The notes: generated by a model from the letters alone, not told the origin. A stretch of DNA of 64,000 nt from Dermatemys mawii (GCA_007922305.1 ML677366.1:12213132-12277131); one strand, 5' to 3'. Counted from the stretch's first letter, positions 44,039-57,025 are shown. Program-made: numbers and translations.

Positions 44039-45592
44039 AGTTCCAGGGCGACTGTCACAGCAATGAGGACATCTAACACTAACCTTTGTTGGACTTCCTC
44101 CCCTCCTCACCCCACGACATACCCCATGTTCTTCGGATTTCTGGAGAGTACTTCCCTTGTGTATGGGATGCAGCTTCTCTAGGCCATCTGCTCAGCCACC
44201 ACTAACAAAGTTAGAAAAGTTGGCTATTTGCAATGTTGAAAAAAGGACACGGTTGAAGATTGAGTTTGGTTAGCAATTGTGTTGTGTCGGATTGAAAGAG
44301 GATTCATTTGTTAGTTCAATAGTAATAAGATGACTTGGGATAATTTATAACCCTTCCTTTTTTTGTATTAAAAATCAATTTTAAAGCAAAAAAGAAGCAA
44401 TGGAAGAAAGATGGAAAGGAAGGAATGGATTTGATTTAAAAAATAGCGCTTTCCTTTGTAGAGATAGCAAATGAGTCTTGTTGCAGCAATAGGTTAGATC
44501 TGGCAACTTTTCAGAGTTCAAGGTAAACAAGATACCAGTTGAAGATCAGCAACAAAGAATGTTTTTAAAGATATTGGGTCCAAAAGGGACTATCGGTAGC
44601 AAAAAAACCCCTCAACTTTCTTCAGTATATGCTTATCATTGGAGAAAGAAATAAAACTTTTATGTTTAGTGTCTCTTTATGTTTTGTTCTCAAAATGACC
44701 TGTGCATTCACCATATCATGGCTTCAAAGTGGACTCTTTTCTCCAGGAAAGATCATGATGGAGCTTTTAAGTTTCCATATGGGGCTAAAACGGCTCTTTA
44801 AAAAAAGATTAAAAAAAAAAAAGAAGTGAAGAAACGAGAACATTAAAGGAGTGGAGTGGTTTCCTTATCATCAGAGACGGACTGATAAATCCCCATGTTA
44901 GTTAAATATCCATTGAGTCAGTACTAACATAAAAAAGAAAAGACACAGAAAGTACAGCATAGGCAGGACCTTGTGAAAATGGTATGTGTGACTCGTATTC
45001 AAATGGAGAAATTTATAGCTTCTGTACATTTTTCATTTTAAAAGAGTTCCTGATTGTGCAACTCATGAGAATAGTTCTACTGCAGTCAGAGGGGCTACTT
45101 GTATAAGTAAGTGCTCACCAACTGCAAAAAGCGATGCATATAATTTAAAAAATATATACATGAGTCAAGGCATTAGATGGCTCAGGGAATTGTAATGTAT
45201 TGAGAGCACCCCTGACCTCCTACTCTGCCAATCTGAATATGGCTCAAAGCTTGGATTCTGCTATGGCTAGGATGCGAGTGGACTGGTGTGCTTGCACAGA
45301 GCTCCACTGGCCAACAGGGCTCTGCATGGACCCAGAAGCTTGCCTCTGAACTGTTGGCTGCAGGATCAGGTCCCAAATTGGTAGTCACTAAAAGCTGTTT
45401 CCCAGCTGATAGCTGTTCCTTGGCTGATATCAAATAAGTTGATGGTCTCAGCCCAGTTTCTGGTAGACGTGTCTGCTTCACAAAACAACCACCTGGCAGT
45501 CTCAGCAGAGCGGCCAAGGTTTGGATGGATCATGAGAATGGAACTACTCTCTCCCCTCTAGTAGTTTCCTTCCAAGTAAAAGCTGAGAGGAA
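44039..45592. other. No gene recognised
   Basis: An A-rich run lies at 44799-44822. No exon or clear repeat was identified. Confidence 0.45.
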
Positions 45593-45815
45593 GTGCAGTC
45601 CAGTGGTAGGATGGTAACTTGGGACTCAGGAGAGCAGCGTTAAGTTCCTTGCTTTGCCACATGCTTCTTGGCTGACCATGGGCAAGTCACTCAGACTCTC
45701 AGTTCCCCATCTCCTAAAGTGAAGATAGTAGCACTTCTCTGCTTTCCAGGGATGTATTGAGGATAAATATGTTACAGATTGCTAGGTGTTCAGATACTAT
45801 GGCAATGGGAGGTGT
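45593..45815 (+). repeat. MIR/CORE-type SINE
   Basis: AGTCCAGTGGTAGGATGGTAACTTGGGACTC is the tRNA-like head. TGACCATGGGCAAGTCACTCAGACTCTCAGTTCCCCATCTCCTAAAGTGAAGATAG and ATGTATTGAGGATAAATATG are the core and 3' part of MIR. It is nearly full length, old and non-coding. Confidence 0.82.
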
Positions 45816-47856
45816 GCAAGAACATAAGACAAGTATCTAAAAGCACTATGGAATGGTGGTATGCTGAAGCTTGTATTGGCAGAATTGTTTCTTTAGCATC
45901 CTGCTGTGCTTCTCCCGCTGTTGATCACAGTCAACAACTTATGCCCCAAAGCATGAGGCTTGATAGCCCTTTTATTTTTTTATCCTGGCAAGAGTAACCA
46001 GAGGTGCTGTTCTTATTCACATAAGGATCTAAACCTTTTTGGACTCTTACTAAAGTGTTTGTCTAAGTAATATCATTCCAGAGTTCAACAGGATTTGTTA
46101 GATTTTATTTCCAAGTGCCCCCTTGGTCTTGTATTGTAGGAAAGAGTGAAAAAAGTAGGAGCTACCAATTAGCCTTATCCATAGACCTCTATCATATCAC
46201 CTCTTCTTCCTCTTTCCACTCTAAATAGTCCTTGACCTTTTAATTGTCTTTCTTACCTCCTCTCCACCTTAATATCGCTAATCATTTTTGTTGCCTGTCA
46301 GTGGACCTCTTCTCTTTCTACTTTGCCTTTTTTGAATTGAGATGATTAAACCTGAACAAATTCATTCAAATTGAGGCTTCACCATAGATTTACAAAATGT
46401 CAGAATTATTCTCTGGATTCTTCTTAACACAGTTTAAGATTGTGTTTACTTTTCTTTGGTTTTATAATCTATAAGAAAACCTCACCTCCTTGGGATGGTG
46501 GGAATCTTTGAAGCACCCCTGAAATACTAAATATCACCAGGACTACCCTAAAACCCAAGTGAAATCCTAAAGGACCCTTGAATATTGAAAAGAGTTAGAC
46601 ATTCCCTAGAGGCATCAGACATACAGTAAACATGCAAGGACTCATTTAAGTGGTATCCAAAATACTGTGAATCTTCAAGGGATTCTCTAGGTACATTTTC
46701 AGGGAACCCCCAAGGATGCTGGAACTAAATCTGGAATGATGAAAAACGTAGAGGGCCCCATGATTTGCAGTCCTGGCTGATGAGAGTCCAAAACTTGCCA
46801 GTTTATGCTAAAGATGCATGACTCCAAAAACCTGCCAACAGCTTATGGATGTTATTAAATTTAGGAAAGAATTAAACTTTATATTCTTTGGAGATTAAAC
46901 AGCTCTCTAGCCTGTAGAAATAAATCCTGAAAACATTTTAGATGATAGCAAAGGATTTAAATTTGCTTACTCCTTTTATGAGAAAAACTAAATGTGCCTA
47001 AAAATGAAGGCACGAGGCAGTGTTCAGTGGAGCCAGGTCAATCCTATCATCCCTGATCCATGATCATTGCCTGAGACCTTGATGCATTCTTCTGCATACA
47101 GCCAGACAAAATCTTGGTGACATTTCATGAGGGCAGTCGCCAGATCCAAGAAGCAGTCTCTGTTTTCCTGGATCTGTTCCACAGCTTGCCAGCAAAGCAG
47201 CCATATGTGGCTCAGTCATTTCAACATGAGTGACTCAGCATCGCTGTTTGTTGGGTTTGCATTAGTAACTGATGAAATTGCGTACTGACACAAACACCGT
47301 AATCCAGTTATACAGCATTATGATGGGCAGATAGAGACTCAAACCTCCTATCTCCATTATGTTTCCATGTATTTATTTTATCCCAGAGGGTAATCACAAG
47401 GAGGTAACCTTCCCTCATTTTTAACCCAGAATTTATGATTTTTTACGGATTCCCTTTGACTCTTGGTAAAGTATATGACGAAATTGTGTGAGTCTATGTA
47501 CGGCTGATGTATATCAGTGTAGCTGCATTGAGTTCAGTGGAGCCAATCCATCTTACACCAGTTGAGGATTTGGCTTATTGTTTTTCAAGCTAACCAAAAC
47601 ATGAGAGTTGTGAGTTACTCAGTTTTGCTTTGCAACACGTGGTAATCATGTGTGGAGGTCTGATCCTCCACAGTTTCTGAGAGATTTGGAAAAATGAGGA
47701 AAAAAACCCATATATAAAGCAGTGCCCTAGAGGGACAAGAGAAATAGTATGAGGAGATATTGAGGGAGCTAAATTTATATAGTCTAGATGAGAGAGGTCT
47801 CAATGGAGATGTGATCAACATCTATAAGCATCTTCCAGAGAACCATATGAATAAAG
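45816..47856. other. No gene; palindromic repeat at 47490-47585
   Basis: GGCTGATGTATATCAGTGTAGCTGC and CCATCTTACACCAGTTGAGGATTTGGC are the arms of a palindromic repeat centred on GAGTTCAGTGG. The rest is unassigned. Confidence 0.45.
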
Positions 47857-48166
47857 CAGGGGTAGGCAACCTATGGCACGCGTGCCAAAGGCGGCACGGG
47901 GACTGATTTTCAGTGGCACTCACACTGGCTGGGTCCTGACCACCAGTCCAGGGGGCTCTGCCTTTTAATTTAATTTTAAAGAAGCTTCTTAAATATTTTA
48001 AAAACCTTATTTACTTTACATACAATAATAGTTTAGTTATATATTAAAGACTTATATAAAGAGACCTTCTAAAAATGTTAAAATGTATTACTGGCACACA
48101 AAACCTTAAATTAGAGTGAATAAATGAAGACTCAGCACACCACTTCTGAAAGGTTGCCGACCCTTG
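47857..48166 (-). mobile_element. hAT-like non-autonomous element, family 1, with perfect TSD
   Basis: It starts CAGGGGTAGGCAACCTATGGC and ends with inverted CTTCTGAAAGGTTGCCGACCCTTG. GAATAAAG is repeated exactly at 47849-47856 and 48167-48174. It is 310 bp and shares the AATTTAATTTTAAAGAAGC tract with other family 1 copies. Confidence 0.9.
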
Positions 48167-48174
48167 GAATAAAG

Positions 48175-50106
48175 GAAGGGAAATACTTACCATCTCTGAA
48201 TTTGGTAGGAGAAGCTGCAATGGCCTGAAGTGAAGGAAGGAAAAGTTTAAGTAAAATAGTTTTAAACAGGTTCTTAACAATTATAGCAGTTGAGTAGTGG
48301 TTGCTAACAAGAGTATGAAATTTAAGGCAAGTTGTGAGGTGGACATGTTTGCCCTGTGGATATTTGTGCATTGGGAACTAGGGACAAAAATTTCAAACCT
48401 GAGAGCATAGAGTCAGACTCCTAAATCTATTTTTAGGCACTTGAATGGAAGTCACAACTTTCAAAGGTGCTGAGTACCTGCAATTCCCATTGGCTTCAGG
48501 GAGGTCTTCATGGTGCTCAGCACTTTTGAAAATTAAGCTGCTTCTTTAGATGTCTAAATAATTATTTCAAAGCCTGTCTCAAGGCACCCTTTCTTTAAAA
48601 ACTTGGCTTTGATGGAGATCAACTATTCATTTCCCATAGCCTGCCAAAGAGCCAAGAGATGGCAAGGGCATTTGATCACTAATGACCTGGCCTGGTTTCT
48701 TCTAGTGACCTAGAAGTGAAAAGTGCCAAATACTAATACCAATACCTTGAGCTATATATAGCCCCCCTTGGTCCTGGTTTCAAAGAAGTTTTGGTATTTG
48801 GTTGTCTTTAAAGAAATAGGAAACGCAGTTGGGAAGGCTGACACATTGAACTTTAAAACTCTAAGAACCTTGAAACAAGTGCTGCTGCCACTCTTCAAGA
48901 CCAGGCCCAGTCTGTGTGATTTCTAAACAGTATTTGACATGTTGTAGGCAGAACTCATAGTCAAAACATTCCAACAGGGCAAAAGAGATGACCTGTAGCA
49001 TACAGCTCTTATATCTTAAATGGGGAGTTGAGAGTGTGGGCCCATCTTTTTATCAGGATCGTATGTTTTGAATGGGACAATGAATTTGAAACTAGCCAGC
49101 AGCTTAAAGAAAATGCTGCTTTTCTCCTCTCGCCATTCCTTTTTTCCTTTAAAGTGTCCCACAAGAACAATCCTTGAGATTGGTCCCATAGACCACAAGA
49201 TCAGCAGTTGTCCCTTTCCTCTTCCTTACAAAGGCTGTGAACACCCACTCCCTTTTAATGGTTTTGTATAAACTACCTTGATTAGTTAGTGTTTCTGGAA
49301 GCCCAGTCACTTGACACATTGAAAACTACGCTGGATAAAGCCTGGAGATCATAATGTAGGGAACAGTGACCTGAAGGAGTGCTCTTGTGATTTCATAGGT
49401 CTTTTCCATGCAGAACTCTGAGGATGCTACCATTAATTAAGCCTTCTTTTTTCAGAGTCCCCAGGACAAGCATTCTCTACCCTGGAAGATGTTTTGTCTC
49501 ACCGCCCTCCATTTCTTCACATTCCCTCTTATTGGATAGGACACATTTTGTTTCTTTTCACTGGTTAGCTACATGAGCTTTGAACCCTGCCTGGTTTTTG
49601 GAAGAACATCGCCCCAGATGGTAGAGTTGTAAATTATATCACCAATATGTTCGCACCTTAGGGTTTGAAATGGACAATACCAAAACTGTAGAAAGGTTCT
49701 AGAGGCAGGCAGATTCATTCTGGAAAAGAACCAGCCCCAAACTTTTGCTATCTGCCCAGCCAGAGAGCTCATGTCATACGAAGCCTGCAGATCACTCTGG
49801 GAAACCTAGAGTGCCAGAAAATTTGAAATAAGAGGCAGAGAGGGTTGACAGACCTTCTGGACCTCATGGACTTCAGATATAAGGGATTCATGTTGAAGGG
49901 ACTGCAGAAAGGGGAGGGAGCTGGGAAATACAGAGAGGAAGGTCCATTGTGTGAGATCTGGGTGAAAGGTGGAACTGTCTCCAGAGACTTGGACAAACTT
50001 TGGTTGAAAATAGTTACTTGTTTGAATGGAATGTTTGGAGTTTCCCGGTTACTAGTCCCCATTCGGGGTTAACTTTCCTCATTATAATGATCATCCTAGC
50101 AGTTGA
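48175..50106. other. No gene recognised; palindromic repeat at 48445-48545
   Basis: AAAGGTGCTGAGTACCTGCAATTCCCATTGG and GTGCTCAGCACTTTTGAAAATTAAGC form the palindromic repeat. Frames near 49845-50072 are open but unrecognised. Confidence 0.4.
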
Positions 50107-50330
50107 AAAGTCAGTGACCTGCCCACATCAGCCAAAGGTATGAGCACTGATGGAGTCTATGCATTTAAATCAGAACCATTAGTTGGTAAGCTGGCTATCT
50201 GCATCCTGCGGCACGCTGAACCTTATGAGAACATCAAAGCCAATTTGGTTGCATTTGGTTGCCACTGTGAAGATGATATTAGAGGAGCTTTCAGAAGACA
50301 GGTTAGGTGGGGGAAAAGGGAAAAGAGATG
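50107..50330 (+). other. Unrecognised open frame of about 73 codons, possible exon or pseudogene piece
   Basis: Starting after an in-frame stop, the frame contains GVYAFKSEPLVGKLAICIL, then ENIKANLVAFGCHCEDDIRG, which has protein-like composition. A CAG/GTTAGG donor-like site follows GAFRRQ, and an acceptor-like CACATCAG precedes the ATG. I know no matching protein. It could be chance or an old retroposed fragment. Confidence 0.2.
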
Positions 50331-50341
50331 AAGAGTAAACA

Positions 50342-50696
50342 ACTAGAATGGTCAAAATGTTCTGACAGAACCATTTTCTGTTGAAAAATACTGATTTGAC
50401 AAAATTAAACCATTTTGCAGGAAATTCATCGATTTTGTCAACATTTTTAACAGGAAATTATCAAAATGTTTCGATTTGACATGAGAGTATATTTATAATA
50501 TAATACTTGAAATGATAAAGTTGAAACTAAATGTTTTGATAAGCTTGTTTCCATATTTCCAGTACAATGGTTTTTGGAAATTTCTTTTTGTAGGAAATTT
50601 TGAAATTTCAACTTCATTCCCATTCATGATAAAAGGCAATGCTGAGTTGTCAGGATTTCCCACAGGGTAGAAATTCTGCATTTTGACCAGCTCTAA
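50342..50696. mobile_element. AT-rich non-autonomous element with GGTCAAAAT inverted ends
   Basis: The left end TAGAATGGTCAAAATGTTCTG and the right end ATTCTGCATTTTGACCAGCTCTA are inverted. The interior is AT-rich with repeated AAATTTTGAAATTTC-like blocks. Similar decayed copies occur at 38960 and 40841, and perhaps 21580. Confidence 0.55.
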
Positions 50697-52438
50697 AAAC
50701 ACCACACACAATATATCAAAAGAGATACAAGAGAGAAGTGATTAGAGTTTGGTTTGGGTAGGTTTGGTTTGGGTAGCTTCCAAAGTATCTTTCATTGTAC
50801 TCAGCTTGTCAGCTTTTCTGTGGAGACACATGCAGGTTGCTGAAAATTAAAGGAATAAAAAGTAAGGAAGAAAAATACTTCTGTATATTTCACTTCACAA
50901 TTTTATTGTCTGGAGAGTATTCTCCTCCTAACCGAGCCCAGTCATGGATAGTCATATTTTTCAAACCATGTTATGTCTTCAACTCCTCCAGTTCACATTA
51001 ACCTTGTATTCCTACAAGTCCCTTCATTGGCAACTTCATTGGAAACCAGGGAACACTGCCATCTCCATGATTAATGGTTTCCTCCATTGAATTGCAATTA
51101 CAGGTTTTAATCAGTTCATTATTCCACCTAGTTTTGGGGTCTTGACAGTTATGCTGTGGAAACTAATTGAATTGGCTTCCCCTCAAGGCATTCCTACGAA
51201 AAAGATCTTGTCTTGCCAATGGGGATTTTTTGGGCTAATTGGCCAACTCAGATCTAATTTTCTTTTTTTTCTGGTCTTAAAAAAAAGTTCTCATTTCCCA
51301 ACCCCCAGCCCAAAAGCTCCTGTTTTCCATTTTCTCTCCCAATTTCTTTGCCTTTGAAATGCAAGATGTAGGTACTGCTGAATGTTCAGCTTGAGATACC
51401 AACTGGGAACCCAGCACTTTGAGCAATGTTCAGATAAGCAGTACTGTTCTTCTGAGGATAGTCACTCCACAGAGGTTCCATTTGTCTCTTCTCCTTTCAC
51501 TGCTTCTTTTACTGATGCTGGACTAGTGGGTGTTTTTTGTAATAGCAGACTGTTTCCCAGTGACCCACAGGAATCCGATGCTCAGCTTTTGGTCTACTCA
51601 CCTTTTACTTCATGTCTGTCATTTCACATGCATAGAGCTGCAAAGCAACAGTACTTCCATTCAGAGATGTGCAGACGGTAAAATTCCCCAAGGACATAAA
51701 CTCTCAGAAAACTATTCAAGTTACTTAACGCTTAATACCCTGTACATCTGCCAATACTTCCCAGTTGGACCCCATTGTAGCACACAGAAGTGATCCAAAA
51801 TCAGTTTCAGTATCAAGTGGAGTCGAGTCCAGATATTAGCACAGCATGAGGAAGTATAACAGCAGTAGTTGCTGCAGCATTCTCTGGTTCAAGTAGCCTA
51901 CTGCCTCCACATTTCACGGACCACCCAAGTTTCCCTTTGAGAAGTCCCCACTGCTTGTTTTTTCCTTGGTGCTTTGGATTGGGTGTTCTGGTCATTTAAA
52001 ACAGATGTTCAGAAATGCGCTTGTCCATCGTGATTGTTCCTTCGTTTTGTTTCAGCGGCACAGGGGTTGTGATTATTCTAATGAGGTGCGTTGTGAGCTT
52101 TAATAGCTGAAGCGTGGGCTACAGAACAGTTATGATGTAAGCCAAAGGAAAGGGAAAGGGAAAACAGCATTCAGGGTCTATCCTAGTTCCACACAGAATC
52201 ACCAGGGCACTTCAAGGAAATCCCACAACCACCCTCTTTCTCAAAGGGCTTAGGCCAGAGGTCAGCACCAAAAGGCCGTTTTCTGGAGTTAGCTATTCTA
52301 AATGTGAGCTGAAAACCTCCTTACCTACCTAGACCTAGATTCGGGGTTCTCTGTTTCTCTTGTAACAGTCAGGGACAGTACAAGCACTTGAATCAGGCAA
52401 GGAGTTGCATTTCTCATGTTACTTTAAATCATAATGAT
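50697..52438. other. No gene recognised
   Basis: A short tandem GGTTTGGTTTGGGTA lies near 50747-50778. Frames at 51382-51793 have no domains. Confidence 0.45.
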
Positions 52439-52447
52439 GTCATCACT

Positions 52448-52841
52448 AAGGCTATGATTTTGTCACAGAAGTCACGGATTCTGTGACTTCCAAAGACCAT
52501 GATTTCAGCGCTCAGCTGCTGGGAGTCGCAGGAACAGGGAGCTGTGCAGTACCCCACCACCTGAGGCAGGGTGGCCCCTGAACTTTGAGCCCCTGTGAGT
52601 GGCAGCGGAATCCCAGCAACACCTTGGCCCCCATGGGCAGCTGGCGGACCTGCCACAACTCCAGTCCAGGGGTGGAGTGAGACCCGGGAGCTCCAAGCAG
52701 GCCCCTGCAGATACTCAGCAGTTCCCATTTTCTCATGGATATTTTTAGTAAAAGTCAGGGACAAGTCAAGGGCTTCCTGATTTTTTTTCTTTATTGCCCA
52801 TGACTGTTACCAAAAATATCCATGACAAAATCTTAGCCTTA
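52448..52841. mobile_element. Non-autonomous DNA transposon with 9-bp target duplication
   Basis: The left end AAGGCTATGATTTTGTCACAG and the right end CCATGACAAAATCTTAGCCTTA are inverted repeats. GTCATCACT is repeated exactly at 52439-52447 and 52842-52850. The interior is a GC-rich block giving artefactual frames on both strands, followed by an AT-rich part. A 9-bp TSD is longer than the 8 bp of hAT and is typical of Mutator-like elements, but I do not recognise the family. Confidence 0.8.
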
Positions 52842-52850
52842 GTCATCACT

Positions 52851-55800
52851 CATAGCTTGGGAATCATGAACTAAGCCTCCAGGGTCTCAGTAAATGAGAC
52901 AATTGCTTTTAACTCCTTTGTTCTAAAATATTAATTTTTTTTCAAACTTGTTCAATTTGGAAATTTTAACCACAACTTCTCCTTTTCTAGAGGTCTAGAC
53001 ATAGCCGGTGGTTCCCCTCTAGGTGCACTTGAGACATTTTTCTTTGCCCCAGGGGGAAACACACCCCATCAACCAGCTGGGATGCTTTGAAGACAGCAAA
53101 GTCAGCTCACAGAAAGTTGGTAGGAACGTGTTTTCATGCAGGCTGGGGATGGAGATTATTGAAGAAGAAAATGCACCAAAGCCCCTTAGGAATCCAATTC
53201 TATTATTTTAGGCTTTGATTCATTTAAAAAAATCCTTTCTGATCTTGCTTTTCGTCTCTGCAGGAATCATTGGCTGATATAACTATCTGAGAAAAGGGGC
53301 ATGGTAGCATGCTAAGGTCCATTTTCATTGGCACTTTGCTGTAATTAGAAGGGTTTCTGCCTTGATGGGGGAGCCATAGGCTACAGGGCCAACACAGAAG
53401 TGGGGCACAGCTGTGCCATTCACCTCAGGTTCAGATTCCTTCTATTAAATGAAGAAATCCTAAGGTTTCATTACACAGAGTTTAAGGCTTCAGTCAGGAG
53501 AGAGAAGGTGCATCATGCTGGCAAACTGATTAAAAATACATGCCGGATATTAACAGAACATAAATGGAATCATTTTTTTTCTTGAGTTTTTCAGTTATTA
53601 AGGTGACATGAAAGGTGCTTACCTTTTAAACGATGACTGCCAATCACCTCCTTTTACGGGAGGTGATTAGTAATATTAGTGTCAATAGTGATTTTCTTGG
53701 TATGGTTAACAGTGACTAGCATTCATCTGGCAATTTTCAGTGCAGTATCCTAAAGGGAGCGTATTAAATCAAGACTCCCCTACCTCCACCCTTTGTCTTA
53801 ATTGCCTCGTTAGTGATAATGCAGGATCCAGGAAATTACTTCCTTGTGGGTGCTTCGAAGATATGTGGTGGAATTACAGACACAAGCAATATAGAGAAAT
53901 ATTTACATGTTTTTTGGCTTTGCAAGGGAAGATCAACCGTAAAACAGAAAAGCCTTTGGAGAGCAGGAGAGTCAGGGAAGTGCAGCGTTGCTTGTGATTG
54001 CAAACAGATTTGAGCACGTTTTGCGAGAAAAGTGCCCTCTTTGCAAGCTTAAAAGAAACAAACAATAACAGCTCCCCTAATGTGCAAAAATAAGGTCTGT
54101 TGTTTAAAGAGCATACAGCTGTATCCTTCCCATCATGATGCTTTTTGACAAGAATCTCAGAAGGAGCAGATTGGATCAGCAAAACTTCACTCAACCCTGA
54201 CAGTTTGATTGCACTGCTGTGGAGGATATGACAGATGTTGGAACAGCACGAGCAACTTAAACAAAATGCATCAAGCACAAAGCCAAAGCTTGGCTCTCCC
54301 GCACTTACAATGATTTGCAAGCACTGCGGGGTCAGAACGCTGGGGCAATGGTTTTGCGTGTGAGGAAAGGAAGGAGGGAGCAAGTGGGGACGGAGGGGAT
54401 CACCTCCAAATGGTGAAGTGCCCAGCGATATCTGACAAGTGTATGAACCTGCTGTTTGCCTTTCATGAAATTATTCAGAAATGAATCATAGCTGGAGAAC
54501 AGGAGGCTTCTGAGACACACAGCAAGGACAGAGAACAGATAAACAGTACTTACTGCTTGTGTCCGTACAAAAAATAGACAGCCAAAATAGGTAAAGGTAG
54601 GAGCCTGAAGGCAGGCACCAAAATCCTTAATCAGACATCTACTTATCCGTGACATGGTTTTCAGAGGTGCTGAGCTCCCACTGCTCTTACTGATTTCAGT
54701 GAAGTCTGAGTGCTGGGAGAGTCAAGCCAGAGAGGAATTTAGTTATCTAAAGTAGGGCACCCAAGTTTGAGAAAGTTGTACACACACCTACGCACCCCTT
54801 CCCTCATCTGAGGGGATGGGGATCATTGCTCAAAGGAGACAAAGCTTTAAAGAAATTATGCACCACCCCAATCAGGATAAACATGTGAGGTCAATTGTCC
54901 TAGCCCACTCTCACCGCTTAGACAGACAGTGGTTTATTTGTATTAATTTGTGTGTTAATTTAGAACACAAACTGTGAGGTGAATAGTATTACTAGGTAGA
55001 GGCAGGCACTAGTGTGTGCACAGAAGATGTATAAGCTTCCCCACATGGCTCTGCTAATGCACATCCAACCTTATGCCACACACCACCTGCTATTCCAGTC
55101 TGGGGCTCATATGCACAGCTCTGTCAGCATACCTCAGTTTGGCTCTACCACCATTTCCACTGTCTGTTCTGGACTCACACTTAAGCAGGAATGGACGAGT
55201 CACACTGCTGGTTTTGTGATGGGACAGACATCTGTTTGGGACTGTTTCGGGGCCACCATGACCACTTTCCTTAGTGATCTAACCTAGGTTCAAACCCAAT
55301 TCTTCAGCAAAGAAAGACAGCTTTAATAAACCGCTGTGGTAGGCCAATCAGAATGTTGATGCTATTAGAGATGGGGGAACCTCCATTGGTTCCATTCAGA
55401 CAAGTGCCAAAGCTTGTCTGAGTCCTTCTCTGGTCCAGCTAGGTGTCTTGCCCCAAACTCCATCCTTCTGTTTTCCCAATCCCACCCCCCCATGCCCATT
55501 TTGACTCCAACTGACTTTTCAGAACCTTGGCTCCATGAATTCTCTTTCCCTGCTAGCTCCATCCAACTCCTAAGGGGCCCTTTCCTTTGACAACACCACA
55601 TGGGAAGGTCTCTCTTTGCTGAGATTTGGCTGGCTGTTTAGCATATCTGGATCTTAACCCTTCCTTTCTCTGCTAACAGGTAAGGCACTTACCTGTGCCC
55701 TAGTCACTGCCCTCTTCATTATTGATACCTCCTTCTCTCAGTCTGCCCCACACATTGCTGCTAAAGCTGTGTCTCCTTGGCTCATAGATCAGACCATGGC

Positions 55801-55915
55801 ACACTCCTGTTAGAATCCATTCACAGACTCCCCATTTTCCACAGCATCAACTTCACACAATTTGTCTTCACCAACTGGGTTGCCACCGATTCTGAACCTT
55901 GCAGGAATATATAGA
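52851..55915. other. No gene recognised; possible regulatory block at 53590-54320
   Basis: The stretch 53590-54320 is free of recognisable repeats and includes the exact inverted repeat at 53642-53668. A 169-codon stop-free frame on the minus strand (54383-53874) has no domain. A palindromic repeat occupies 54655-54725. Confidence 0.4.
53642..53668. repeat. Perfect 10-bp inverted repeat AATCACCTCC/GGAGGTGATT
   Basis: The arms at 53642-53651 and 53659-53668 are separated by 7 bp. Each contains CACCT, a core used by ZEB/Snail and some T-box factors. The function is unknown. Confidence 0.6.
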
Positions 55916-56152
55916 TTTCATTGGTATGGGTCAGACTTCTTCAGGGAACATTTGTAAGACCATTTAAAGGTTCCCCCAAATGCTTCACAGCTGTTCAACA
56001 TCATCCTCATTTCTCGTGGGGCTGATACACCCCAACACCTGGGGGGGGGCAGGGGTAGAGGTGTGTCACAGCCCTGCAGCTGAGTTTGAAAGGGTGCCCG
56101 GGTGTCGGGGCTCCATGGCTCAGGGGCCCAGTCCTTAATATGGCCCTTGCTG

Positions 56153-56395
56153 TCAAGGCAGTGCAGCCCAATGGCCAGAGTCAATGCTATAGCCCCTGCT
56201 TTCTGGGCAGTGTAGTTGACCATGACAAGGATATACATGTGGCCTGCGCTGCTCTTCTCCAGGGGCCCCACCAAGTCTAGGCCAATACGCTCGAACGGGA
56301 TCCCGACCATGGGTAAGGGCACAAGGGGGGCCCTTGGTACCCTCTTTCGGGCCGGACGTCTGGCACATAGGGCAAGAGGCGCAATAGTCCTGCAC
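56153..56395 (-). pseudogene. Integrase zinc-binding (CxxC) remnant
   Basis: The frame begins MQDYCASCPMCQTSG, the C-x2-C end of the HHCC zinc finger. The upstream histidine pair is not recognisable. The frame then drifts out of register with the integrase core, which is read in the neighbouring frame. Confidence 0.72.
56190..56340 (-). pseudogene. Integrase core start, truncated
   Basis: PFERIGLDLVGPLEKSSAGH, then MYILVMVNYTAQKAGAIAL, is the first strand region of a Gypsy integrase core. The first catalytic aspartate (GLDLVGPL) is present, but the usual VDY is VNY. The rest of the core, with the second D and the E, is absent. Confidence 0.78.
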
Positions 56396-56432
56396 TTCTT
56401 GGTGTATACCAGGCCAGGTGGAGCAAGCATCT

Positions 56433-56672
56433 TCAGAACTGCCATGGGACCGGCATTTGGCATAGGTCTTCCTTCATCTGTGGGTCCTGGACCAGCCGAT
56501 AGAGAAGGTCGTTGCGGATCTCAAACTGAGGTCCTTGGGGAAGGTGCGGAGGTTGATCCTCCTTCCAGCTGGAACCCATCACCTGCTCCCACGCCCAGCT
56601 GAGGGTTGGGTCTCCCCTTTGCTCTTCTAGGAAGTCCCTATCAATGTTCAGCCATCCTTGTCCTTTCCTCAT
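56433..56672 (-). pseudogene. Pre-integrase segment of the Gypsy-type pol
   Basis: The 79-codon frame holds DRDFLEEQRGDPTLSWAWEQ, then GPQFEIRNDLLYRLVQDPQ. This matches the FLQ/REDETL...GP.F.I.NDLLYR region found just before the integrase zinc-binding domain in turtle and fish Gypsy elements. The following H-x-x-x-H part is mostly deleted; the sequence jumps to WPGIHQEVQDY in another frame. Confidence 0.75.
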
Positions 56673-57025
56673 CAGCGCTTCAGCCGGGGGCAGCCTGTCT
56701 CTGGCTCCCAGGGGTTCCCGAGGGTCCTTCTGTGGGATCGTCTGGCCTTGGAAGGCCCAGAAACCTCCTCCTCATGGGGTGTGATGCCATAGGTCCTGAG
56801 GGGTGTGCGCTCGAGTCACACCCAGATGGTCGGTAACAGTTTCACATCCCCACGAATGCACTGCAGCTATATGGGTGCTCCAGATGGTGGTCTTGACCAG
56901 GCCAGCATGGATGATTGCAAGGCTGCATCCTGAATCTGGACAGGAACCAAGATCTTACCCAGCTACCTCTTCCGGGCGCAGTGACCAGCCACCCAAACTT
57001 GCCCATAATTGCAGTCCATGTAAGG

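Noticed and set aside
52429..52780. Several overlapping frames around a GC-rich core
   Set aside because: They lie inside the 52448-52841 DNA element and resemble no protein.
53874..54383. 169-codon minus-strand frame
   Set aside because: No domain, splice context or family resemblance. Stop-free runs of this size are expected occasionally by chance.
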